Source: an uncultured Nocardioides sp.
GTDB lineage: Bacteria > Actinomycetota > Actinomycetes > Propionibacteriales > Nocardioidaceae
NCBI RefSeq assembly: GCF_947488025.1
Contig: NZ_CANKYS010000011.1
Coordinates: 95,954-159,953 of the forward strand
Direction: 5' to 3'
DNA length: 64,000 bases
Of the stretch, positions 32,691-40,671 are shown piece after piece (the stretch's first letter is position 1; the number at the start of each line of letters is the position of its first letter). Under the pieces are notes generated by a model that did no database searches, was not told the origin of the DNA, and saw nothing but the letters and a program-made list of their open reading frames with translations. A program made the position numbers and the translations under genes.

Positions 32691-34073
32691 TCAGCCCGCC
32701 ACCGCGGACACGAAGCCGGCCGCGAGGACCATCAGCGGGAGGAGCGCCAGCAGGGTCATCGTCTCGACGACGTCGCCCATGCGACCGCGGCGCACCGACG
32801 GCGAGGCCGGCACGAGCGTCAGCGCCAGGAGCACCGCGCCGACGCCCGCCAGGCCGAGCGCGGCGCCGGCGCGCCAGTCGTCGTGGATCAGCAGCATCGA
32901 CAGGGCGACCGAGACCAGGCCGAGGATGCCGGAGACGAGTCCGGCGAGGACCTCCGAACCCGTGCGGTACTGGCGGGTGCGGAACATGACCGCCAGGCAG
33001 CACACGGCGGCCAGGATGGTGCCGTAGACGCCTCGCCCGACCGCGAACGGGGCGAGGAGGACGAGCAGCGTGCCGACCGTGGCCGAGACGGCCAGCAGGA
33101 TCTCGTGCCCGACCCGGGCGTCGTCGGCGACCTCGTCGGGGTCGATCTCGTCGGGGTCGGCGGTGATGTCGTGCAGCGAGTAGAGCTGGTCGACGCTGGT
33201 GCCGGTCACCCCGAGTGCGAGCCACGGGAAGATGCTCCCGGCCAGGACGACGAGGGTGAGCAGGACGACGAAGACGGTCGACGGCTCCAGCGAGAAGACC
33301 CGGATCAGCACCGTGCCGGCCACGATCACCGCCCCGACCACGACGGCGGGGATGACCAGGGCCCGGCCGTCCTGCAGGCCGACCACGGCGACCAGGCCGA
33401 CGGCGAGGACGCCCAGACCGGCGTAGAGCAGCGGGTCGGCGAAGAAGGCCTCGTCGAGCGGCCAGCTCCAGTCGGGCAGCTCGCCGGGCGCGAGCAGCAG
33501 CCCGGCGACGGCGGCGTAGAGCGCGGCGAGCAACGAGACGACGACACCGGCCTCCGGCTCGCCCTGCGCCCGGGTCAGCACGATGCCGCCGACCACGAGG
33601 AGAGTGGCGATCACCGCAGCGGCGACGCCGCCGAGCACGCTCTCGCCCTGGAGGAGGAGGGCGAGTGCGCCGAGGCCGAGCAGGATGCTGCCCGCGCCCA
33701 GTGCCGTACGCCGTCCCGCCGCGGGCTCCCACGGCTTGAGCTCGTTCTCCACGACGTCGGCCATCGCCTCGACGACATCGTCGTAGACGCGGGGGGCCTT
33801 GTCGTCGACGCCGGCGGTGACCGTGAGCAGGCCGCCGTCCTCGATGCCCTGCATCGTCAGACCGGCGTTGTTGACCAGGATCCGGCCCTCCTGGGTCACC
33901 AGGCGATAGCCGCCGTAGACGGTGGAGGCGTCGAGCAGGCCGACGGAGCGGGCGAGCTCGGGGACGAGCTCGGCGACCGGGATCGACCCCGGCAGCACGA
34001 GATCGACCCGGCGAGATCCCGAGGCGATGGTCACCCGGACCAGGCCCGAGGCGACCGAGGACCCCTGACTCAT
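32691..34073 (-). CDS. eccD: Type VII secretion integral membrane protein EccD
   Basis: EccD (460 aa) forms the main membrane body of the ESX complex. A ubiquitin-like (YukD) domain spans about 8-85 (VRVTIASGSRRVDLVLPGS to GLLTVTAG), then a linker, then about 11 transmembrane helices from about 125 to the end. The ATG at 34073 follows GGGGGAAA. It is directly upstream of eccB, while a hairpin separates it from the esx pair. Confidence 0.9.
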   Translation of the reverse strand: MSQGSSVASGLVRVTIASGSRRVDLVLPGSIPVAELVPELARSVGLLDASTVYGGYRLVTQEGRILVNNAGLTMQGIEDGGLLTVTAGVDDKAPRVYDDVVEAMADVVENELKPWEPAAGRRTALGAGSILLGLGALALLLQGESVLGGVAAAVIATLLVVGGIVLTRAQGEPEAGVVVSLLAALYAAVAGLLLAPGELPDWSWPLDEAFFADPLLYAGLGVLAVGLVAVVGLQDGRALVIPAVVVGAVIVAGTVLIRVFSLEPSTVFVVLLTLVVLAGSIFPWLALGVTGTSVDQLYSLHDITADPDEIDPDEVADDARVGHEILLAVSATVGTLLVLLAPFAVGRGVYGTILAAVCCLAVMFRTRQYRTGSEVLAGLVSGILGLVSVALSMLLIHDDWRAGAALGLAGVGAVLLALTLVPASPSVRRGRMGDVVETMTLLALLPLMVLAAGFVSAVAG

Positions 34074-34171
34074 TGGTGTTTCCCCCTGATTGTCCTTGCA
34101 CCTGCGTCGGCCGAGGGGCCGGAGCACTGAACGGGGAGCAGCCTAGGCGAAAGCCGCTCGCTGAAATGCCA

Positions 34172-34207
34172 CGAGGCCGGACGTCCCCGGAGGGACGACC
34201 GGCCTCG
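34172..34207 (-). terminator. Hairpin between the esx genes and eccD
   Basis: CGAGGCCGG and CCGGCCTCG pair, followed by an A-A mismatch, then CGTCC/GGACG around a 6-base loop. It sits between the second esx stop (34223) and the eccD start (34073). It could cap an abundant esx transcript, so that esx genes are made in excess over eccD, eccB and mycP. No T-run. Confidence 0.65.
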
Positions 34208-34222
34208 GACGGTGTGCGCTGC

Positions 34223-34513
34223 TCAGAAGCGGTTGGCGCCCCGGGCGTCGGCCGCCTTGTACTCGGCGTTGGACGCGTCGACACCCTGGCTGGCCTGCTG
34301 GAGCAGGAGGGTCATCTCGGTCATCGCCTGGTCCCACTTCGCCTTGGCCTGGTCGTAGGCCATCTTGGCGTTACCGTTCCAGTCCGACTTGAGGGGGTTG
34401 AGCTCGTTCTCGAGCTGGTCGAGGCGGGCCTCGATGTCCTTGGCCGCCTTCATCACGTCGGCCGCACCGGCGTCGAGGCTGCCGTGCTGGACCTTGATTC
34501 CGTCGAAAGTCAT
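34223..34513 (-). CDS. WXG100 protein, ESX substrate (CFP-10/EsxB-like)
   Basis: A 96-residue helical-hairpin protein with the turn W45-N46-G47 and the C-terminal secretion signal Y85-x3-D89. Together they mark the partner that carries the export signal in an Esx heterodimer. It is 37 bp downstream of the other WXG100 gene and followed by a hairpin. Composition is typical of small secreted Esx proteins. Confidence 0.92.
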   Translation of the reverse strand: MTFDGIKVQHGSLDAGAADVMKAAKDIEARLDQLENELNPLKSDWNGNAKMAYDQAKAKWDQAMTEMTLLLQQASQGVDASNAEYKAADARGANRF

Positions 34514-34550
34514 GTCGATCTCCTAGATCTCAGAAGTTCAGGTGTCGGCG

Positions 34551-34862
34551 TCAGCCGAGACGGCCCTGGAGGTTGGCGTGGGTGGCGGACTGCGACTCGT
34601 CGGTCGAGACGTTGTCGCGCTCCGTCTCCTTCATCGAGGCCGAGAGCTGGTCGAGGGCCTTGAGGATGGTCTCCTGCTTCTGGTCCCAGGCGATCATCAG
34701 GTTGTTGAAGGCCGTGGCGCCCTGGCCGCCCCATCCGCCCATCATGGTCTGGATGTTGCCGGACAGGACACCGCACTTGTTCTTGACGTCGCCGCGGGCC
34801 TGGTCGACGAAGTCGGCACCCTTGGAGAGGGCCTTCTCTGTCTGGCCGTACATCTCGCTCAT
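34551..34862 (-). CDS. WXG100 protein, ESX substrate (ESAT-6/EsxA-like)
   Basis: A 103-residue WXG100 protein. The turn W44-G45-G46 links two amphipathic helices, and the C-terminus is polar and lacks a clear Y-x3-D/E signal. It therefore looks like the partner of the neighbouring 96-residue protein, with which it would be exported as a dimer. It is the first gene of the pair; AAGGATCGAC lies just upstream of the start. The 140 bp upstream should contain the promoter of this pair. Confidence 0.9.
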   Translation of the reverse strand: MSEMYGQTEKALSKGADFVDQARGDVKNKCGVLSGNIQTMMGGWGGQGATAFNNLMIAWDQKQETILKALDQLSASMKETERDNVSTDESQSATHANLQGRLG

Positions 34863-35002
34863 GTCGATCCTTCTCCCTCGGCGGTCGAACCGACCGAGTG
34901 TTGGTGTGTTGGTGACTCACTGGACTGGTGATCCGGTGCTCGGGGAGACGTCCCGGCCCCCCGCGCTGACGTGCATCTACCCGGCCGTTTTCCGCCTAAA
35001 CA

Positions 35003-36370
35003 TCAGGACGTCATTTCCCACAGGCGGCGGAAGACGCCCGCCGCGACGACCGCGGCGGCGAAGGCGAAGCTGCCGCACAGCGACTCCGCGACCTCGGCGC
35101 GACGTGACCACCACACCGAACGCCAGCCGCGGCCGGTGGCCACGGCCGCCGCGAGCGCGATGATCCCGAGCGCGACGGTGACGTAGAAGAAGGTGTCGAC
35201 GTGGCCCGCGCCCGCCCCGGCGACGAGGTGCACCGCGAGGGACACCAGCGCCCCGAGGCCGGCCAGGCGCAGCAGGACCCGCGCGGCGGCGTGGCGGTAG
35301 GACCGGGCGGCGAGCAGCAACGAGCAGCCCGCGAAGAAGACGAGGCAGCGGGCGCCGATGCGGTCGAGGTCGATGGTCGCGGTGCGGAGCAGCAGCGGAC
35401 TGGCCACGAGCACCGTCACCAAGATCGCGGCCGCGGCACCGGTGACGATGCGCGAGGCGCGGTGCACCAGGCGCTCCATCGCGTCGCCGGCGACGACGAT
35501 GCGACCGCGGCGGCCCTGGCGCTGGGTGTCGCGGGCCGACCAGGCCGTGACGGCCAGCCGGTCGAGGTCGAGCAGCGCCTCGTCGGGCACGTCCACCGCG
35601 AGGGAGGGCGCGAAGCGCGCCGCCATCATCGACAGGAAGACCAGCAGGGTCCACGCGACGCGCGCGTCCCAGCCGAGCATGGCCGGGACGGCGCAGCAGG
35701 CGAAGACGGTGAGACCGCTGACGATCCACACGGTGGCCACCTCGTCGCGGTCGACCGACAGCGCGCGGCCGATCCCGGCGACGACCGCAGCAGCGATGCC
35801 GGCGGCGCCGATGATGGCGGGGAGCAGGTGGATGCCCGGCTCGTGGAGGGCCGCGAACGCGGCGGCCGCGGCGAAGGCCGGGGCAGCCGCGGCACGTTGC
35901 CGCGCGTGGCGGCCGAGCGGGAGCACGCCGACGAGCGAGCAGGCGAGCAGCAACCCGACGGCGACGGTGCGGACGACCTCGTCGCCCGCGCGAGCGGCGT
36001 ACCAGGCGGCGAGCAGGGCGACCAGGGCGGCGACCCAGGCGATCAGCGCGGCGAGCGCCGGGCTCTCGGGAGCGTTCTTGGCCGCCTGCAGCAGCGTCAC
36101 CCGACGCGGGCGGTGCACGCCGGTCGTCGCGACCAGGACGTCACCGGGCTGGATGCCGGCCTCGCCCAGCGGGACGGCGGCGTTGAGCCGCTCGCCGAGG
36201 GCGGTCTGCAGCAGCGGGATGCCCGGCACGTCCGCCTGCTTGGCGTACTCGCGGGCCACGTCGACCGAGGTGGCGCCGGCGGGCACCACGAGGTCGAGCA
36301 CCCCGGCCGGGCCGTGGATGCTCAGCGCGATGGTCGCGCCAGCACTGCTGGACATCGCGACGTCCGACAC
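35003..36370 (-). CDS. Second EccD-like ESX membrane protein
   Basis: A 455-residue protein with a ubiquitin-like N-terminal domain (about 8-85: TIALSIHGPAGVLDLVVPAG) followed by a linker and about 10-11 hydrophobic helices. Architecture is EccD, but sequence differs clearly from the EccD at 32691-34073. No EccE is seen in the locus, so this may fill that position or form a mixed EccD pair. GTG 36370 with AAGGGGGAAT upstream is the better start; an internal ATG at 36355 is the alternative. It is divergent from eccC across 127 bp. Confidence 0.75.
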   Translation of the reverse strand: MSDVAMSSSAGATIALSIHGPAGVLDLVVPAGATSVDVAREYAKQADVPGIPLLQTALGERLNAAVPLGEAGIQPGDVLVATTGVHRPRRVTLLQAAKNAPESPALAALIAWVAALVALLAAWYAARAGDEVVRTVAVGLLLACSLVGVLPLGRHARQRAAAAPAFAAAAAFAALHEPGIHLLPAIIGAAGIAAAVVAGIGRALSVDRDEVATVWIVSGLTVFACCAVPAMLGWDARVAWTLLVFLSMMAARFAPSLAVDVPDEALLDLDRLAVTAWSARDTQRQGRRGRIVVAGDAMERLVHRASRIVTGAAAAILVTVLVASPLLLRTATIDLDRIGARCLVFFAGCSLLLAARSYRHAAARVLLRLAGLGALVSLAVHLVAGAGAGHVDTFFYVTVALGIIALAAAVATGRGWRSVWWSRRAEVAESLCGSFAFAAAVVAAGVFRRLWEMTS

Positions 36371-36497
36371 CGATTCCCCCTTCGCGTTGCCCACCCCGTC
36401 GAGCACCGTTGCACTGGAGGGTAGTCGCAGGTGCGGCCCGCGTGGAGGCGCACCTATCATCGGGGCGACTTCATCGGGCACGGCACTGGGGGATGCG

Positions 36498-39400
36498 TTG
36501 AGCACGACACTGCGGGGCGCCCAGAGGCTCGACGAGCCGGAGATGCCGGGCGGCCAGATCGTGCTGCAGCCACCGCCCGAGCTGCAGGACGGCGAGGGCG
36601 CCGGGGGCGTGCTGATGAACGCGATCCCGATGCTCGGCAGCCTCGGCTCCATCGTGCTCGTGGCGACCATGGGAGGCGCCAACAGGAGCCGCAGCTTCCT
36701 CGCGGCCGGCATGTTCCTCTTCGCCACGCTCGGCTTCATCATCGTCCAGATCGACCGGCAGCGTAAGCAGCGGGCGCAGCAGGTCACCGGCTCGCGCACC
36801 GAGTACCTGCGCTACCTCAGCAACATCCGCAGGGTGGCGCGCGAGGCGGCCGACCAGCAGCGCCGCGCGCTCAACTGGCACCACCCCGAGCCCTCCGCGC
36901 TGCCCTCCCTGGCCGAGGACCGCACCCGGCTGTGGGAGCACACCGCGTCCGACGACAACTTCCTGCACGTGCGCTACGGCCTCTGCTCGCAGCCGCTGTC
37001 GCTCGAGCTCGTGCCGCCGGAGAGCGCGCCGGTCGACCAGGTCGACCCGGCCGCCGCGTCCGCCCTGCACCGGCTGCTCGTCGTGCACCGCCTCCAGCCC
37101 AACCTGCCAGCGTCGATCGACCTGCGCGCCTTCGACCGCATCGAGCTGTGCGGCGACGCCGAGGAGGTGCGCTCGACGGCGCGGGCGATGATCTGCTCCG
37201 CGACGGCGTTCCAGAACCCCGACCAGCTGATCGTCGCGGTGCTGAGCTCGGAGCAGAACCTGACCCACTGGGACTGGGTCAAGTGGCTGCCCCACGCCCA
37301 GAGCACCCGGGAGGTCGACGCAGTCGGCCCGATGCGCCTGGTCTCGACCTCGCTGGACGACCTCGGCAGCCTGCTCCCGCCCGACCTGAGCGACCGGCCC
37401 CGCTTCGGCGCCGACGAGCGTCCCGCCACCCCCCACATCCTGCTCGTGATCGACGGCGGTCACCTGCCCCCCGGCAACCACATCGTCCCGCCCGACGGCC
37501 TGCACGGCGTCACGCTGCTCGACCTGCCGAGCCGGTGGGACGAGCTGGAGGACTCCACGAGGCTCCGCCTGGAGTTCGCCGACGCGCCCGACGAGCTCGG
37601 CAAGCGCCCGGTGAGCGCGCTGCGCCTGCGCGGCGAGCCGGTCCGCGCCCTCGCCGACCAGTGCGACATCGCCACGGCCGAGGCCTTCGCGCGCCGCATC
37701 GCGCCCCTCAAGACCGCGAGCGCCGAGTCGTCGTCGGCCGGCGGCGCCGTCGACATCACCTCGGCGACGCCCGACCACATGGACCTGCTCGGCCTCGGCG
37801 ACATCTTCAGCTACGACCCGGCGACCGCCTGGCGCCCCCGACCGGCCCGCGACCGGCTGCGGGTGCCGATCGGCATCGGCGACTCCGGCGGCCTGATCCA
37901 CCTCGACATCAAGGAGTCCGCCCAGCAGGGCATGGGGCCCCACGGCCTGGTGATCGGCGCGACCGGCTCCGGGAAGTCGGAGTTCCTGCGCACGCTGGTG
38001 CTCGGCCTGGTCATGACCCACTCGTCCGAGCAGCTCAACCTGGTGCTCGTCGACTTCAAGGGTGGCGCGACCTTCGCCGGCATGGCCGACATGCCGCACG
38101 TCTCGGCCGTCATCACCAACCTCGCCAACGAGCTCACCCTCGTCGACCGCATGCAGGACGCCCTGTCCGGCGAGATGACACGCCGCCAGGAGCTGCTGCG
38201 CGACGCCGGCAACTACGCGTCGGTGCGCGACTACGAGAAGGCGCGCGCCAACGGCGAGCCCCTCGAGCCGATGCCGTCGCTGTTCATCGTCGTCGACGAG
38301 TTCTCCGAGATGCTCTCGGCCAAGCCCGAGTTCATCGACCTGTTCGTCGCCATCGGCCGCCTCGGCCGCTCGCTGGGCCTGCACCTGCTGCTCGCCTCGC
38401 AGCGCCTCGAGGAGGGGCGCCTGCGCGGCCTCGAGTCCCACCTGTCCTACCGCGTCGGGCTCCGCACCTTCTCCGCCGGCGAGTCCCGGGCCGTGCTCGG
38501 CGTGCCCGACGCCTACGAGCTCCCCGCCGTCCCGGGCCTGGGCTACCTCAAGCCCGACCAGTCCACGCTGCTGCGGTTCAAGGCGGCGTACGTCTCGGGG
38601 CCGCCGTCGAGCCGCACCCGGGTCACCCGCGACGAGGGCGGCGCCATCCGCGGCATCCTGCCGTTCACGATCTCGGAGGTGCAGGCGCTCGAGCCGACCG
38701 AGGAGGTCGCCGAGGTGGCGACGCCGCAGGCGCAGCAGCAGGGCGAGCAGCCCTCGCTGCTCGACATCGCCGTGACGCGGATGGTCGGCAAGGGGCCGGC
38801 CGCGCACCAGGTCTGGCTGCCGCCGCTCGATGTGCCCGACACCCTCGACGAGCTCATGCCCGACCTGGTCGAGAGCCCCGACCTGGGCCTCACGTCGCCG
38901 CAGTGGCGCAACGTGCCGGGACTGGTGATCCCGCTGGGCACCGTCGACCGGCCGCGCGAGCAGCGCCGCGACACGATGACGCTCAACCTCACCGGCGCCG
39001 CCGGCCACGTCGCCGTCGTGGGCGGTCCGCGCTCGGGCAAGAGCACGATGCTGCGCAGCATCGTCACGAGCATGGCGCTGGTCACCACGCCGCTGGAGTC
39101 GCAGTTCTTCGTGCTCGACTTCGGCGGCGGCACGTTCGCGCCGCTGTCCCGGCTCCCCCACGTCTCCGGCGTCGCGACGCGCTCCGAGCCCGACGTCGTA
39201 CGCCGCGTGATGGCCGAGGTCGAGGGCATCGTCGACCGCCGCGAGGCCTACTTCCGCGAGAACGGCATCGACTCGATCGAGACCTACCGCTCGCGTCGTA
39301 CGCAGGGTCGCGCCGACGACGGCTGGGGCGACGTCTTCCTGGTCATCGACGGCTGGAGCACGCTGCGCGCCGAGTTCGACGACCTCGAGATGGACATCCA

Positions 39401-40496
39401 GCAGCTGGCCGCGCGCGGCCTCACGTTCGGCCTGCACATCGTCACCGCCTCGACCCGCTGGGCCGACTACCGCGCGGCGATGCGCGACGTCTTCGGCTCC
39501 AAGCTCGAGCTGCGGCTCGGTGACCCGCTCGACTCCGAGATCGACCGCAAGGTCGCCGCGCTCGTCCCGGTCGGCCGTCCCGGTCGCGGCCTGGTGCCGT
39601 CCAAGCTGCACTTCCTCGGCGCGCTGCCGCGCATCGACGGCGACGGCAGCGCCGACACCCTCGGCGACGGGGTCGACGCCCTCATCGACCGGGTGGCCGC
39701 CGCGTGGAAGGGCCCCCAGGGACCCAAGCTGCGGCTGCTGCCGGAGAAGGTCACGCTCGAGGCGATCCGCGAGGACGCCGTACGCCGCAACGTCCCGGCG
39801 AAGCACATCCTGCTCGGCATCAACGAGAAGGAGCTCGCCCCGATCGGCCTCGACGTCGACGCCGAGCCGCACATGCTCGTCTTCGGCGACGGCCAGTCCG
39901 GCAAGAGCGCGCTGCTGCGGGCCTACGTCCACGAGATCATGCGCACCCGCACGCCCAAGGAAGCGCAGATCGTGCTCGTCGACTACCGGCGCTCGATGCT
40001 CGGCGAGGTGCCCGACGAGTACCTCCTCAACTACCTCACCTCGGCGACCCAGGCGACGCCCACGCTCAAGGACATCGCGAGCTACCTCGAGGGGCGCATC
40101 CCCGGCCCCGACGTGACGCCCGACCAGCTGCGCAGCCGGTCGTGGTGGACGGGCGCGGAGGTGTTCGTGGTGGTCGACGACTACGACCTCGTCGCCACCG
40201 CGCAGTCCTCACCGGTGTCGTCGCTCCAGCCGCTGATGGCCCAGGCGCGCGACGTCGGCCTGCACGTCGTCGTGGCACGTCGTACGGGTGGCGCGTCCCG
40301 CGCGCTCTACGAGCCCGTCATCCAGTCGCTGCGCGACCTCGCGATGCCCGGCGTGATGCTGTCCGGCCCCCGCGACGAGGGCGTGCTGATCGGCAACATC
40401 CGTCCGCAGCCCGCGCCCGAGGGCCGCGCCCGCGTCGTCACCCGCGACGGCGGCACCCAGACCGCCCAGCTCGCCTGGCTCGACCCGACCATGTGA
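36498..40496 (+). CDS. eccC: Type VII secretion ATPase EccC (three FtsK/SpoIIIE domains)
   Basis: The motor of the ESX system (1332 aa), as one chain rather than split EccCa/EccCb. Two N-terminal helices lie at about 38-75, followed by a DUF linker domain. Three ATPase domains have Walker A GATGSGKS (487-494), GGPRSGKS (842-849) and GDGQSGKS (1130-1137). The first has a full VDFKGG and FIVVDEFSEM (Walker B); the other two show weaker acidic B motifs (FLVIDGW, FVVVDDYD). The TTG at 36498, preceded by GGGGGAT, gives the usual amino end (LSTTLRGAQ). The ubiquitous WXG substrate signal is recognised here by family knowledge. Confidence 0.95.
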   Translation: MSTTLRGAQRLDEPEMPGGQIVLQPPPELQDGEGAGGVLMNAIPMLGSLGSIVLVATMGGANRSRSFLAAGMFLFATLGFIIVQIDRQRKQRAQQVTGSRTEYLRYLSNIRRVAREAADQQRRALNWHHPEPSALPSLAEDRTRLWEHTASDDNFLHVRYGLCSQPLSLELVPPESAPVDQVDPAAASALHRLLVVHRLQPNLPASIDLRAFDRIELCGDAEEVRSTARAMICSATAFQNPDQLIVAVLSSEQNLTHWDWVKWLPHAQSTREVDAVGPMRLVSTSLDDLGSLLPPDLSDRPRFGADERPATPHILLVIDGGHLPPGNHIVPPDGLHGVTLLDLPSRWDELEDSTRLRLEFADAPDELGKRPVSALRLRGEPVRALADQCDIATAEAFARRIAPLKTASAESSSAGGAVDITSATPDHMDLLGLGDIFSYDPATAWRPRPARDRLRVPIGIGDSGGLIHLDIKESAQQGMGPHGLVIGATGSGKSEFLRTLVLGLVMTHSSEQLNLVLVDFKGGATFAGMADMPHVSAVITNLANELTLVDRMQDALSGEMTRRQELLRDAGNYASVRDYEKARANGEPLEPMPSLFIVVDEFSEMLSAKPEFIDLFVAIGRLGRSLGLHLLLASQRLEEGRLRGLESHLSYRVGLRTFSAGESRAVLGVPDAYELPAVPGLGYLKPDQSTLLRFKAAYVSGPPSSRTRVTRDEGGAIRGILPFTISEVQALEPTEEVAEVATPQAQQQGEQPSLLDIAVTRMVGKGPAAHQVWLPPLDVPDTLDELMPDLVESPDLGLTSPQWRNVPGLVIPLGTVDRPREQRRDTMTLNLTGAAGHVAVVGGPRSGKSTMLRSIVTSMALVTTPLESQFFVLDFGGGTFAPLSRLPHVSGVATRSEPDVVRRVMAEVEGIVDRREAYFRENGIDSIETYRSRRTQGRADDGWGDVFLVIDGWSTLRAEFDDLEMDIQQLAARGLTFGLHIVTASTRWADYRAAMRDVFGSKLELRLGDPLDSEIDRKVAALVPVGRPGRGLVPSKLHFLGALPRIDGDGSADTLGDGVDALIDRVAAAWKGPQGPKLRLLPEKVTLEAIREDAVRRNVPAKHILLGINEKELAPIGLDVDAEPHMLVFGDGQSGKSALLRAYVHEIMRTRTPKEAQIVLVDYRRSMLGEVPDEYLLNYLTSATQATPTLKDIASYLEGRIPGPDVTPDQLRSRSWWTGAEVFVVVDDYDLVATAQSSPVSSLQPLMAQARDVGLHVVVARRTGGASRALYEPVIQSLRDLAMPGVMLSGPRDEGVLIGNIRPQPAPEGRARVVTRDGGTQTAQLAWLDPTM

Positions 40497-40504
40497 CCCG
40501 CCGC

Positions 40505-40637
40505 TCGCCCTCGAGCGGTGCGTGAGGCAGGTTTTCCTCGCCCAGAACATGCGTCAGACACCGCTCCGGCTGTCCTCGCCCTCGAGCGGTGCGTGAGGCA
40601 GGTTTCTGGCGCGCGGAACGTGCGTCACCCACCGCTC
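40505..40637. repeat. Two tandem copies of a 54-bp palindromic element (C)
   Basis: The 30-bp sequence starting TCGCCCTCGAGCGGTGCGTG recurs at 40505-40534 and 40576-40605. Each copy forms an imperfect inverted repeat: GAGCGGTGCGTGAGGCA, against TGCGTCA-N2-CACCGCTC, at 40513-40566 and 40584-40637. They fill the gap between the convergent eccC and HerA-like genes. Bidirectional termination is plausible. Copies differ mainly in the loop. Confidence 0.8.
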
Positions 40638-40671
40638 CGCGGGCGTCGTACGACACCGCTCGGACGACGGG

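Noticed and set aside
34284..36799. Very long open frames across the ESX locus on either strand (for example 31255-34284 minus beyond eccB)
   Set aside because: High GC leaves stop-free frames; only the parts with EccB, EccD and EccC sequence are genuine, and starts were reset by conserved amino ends and ribosome sites.
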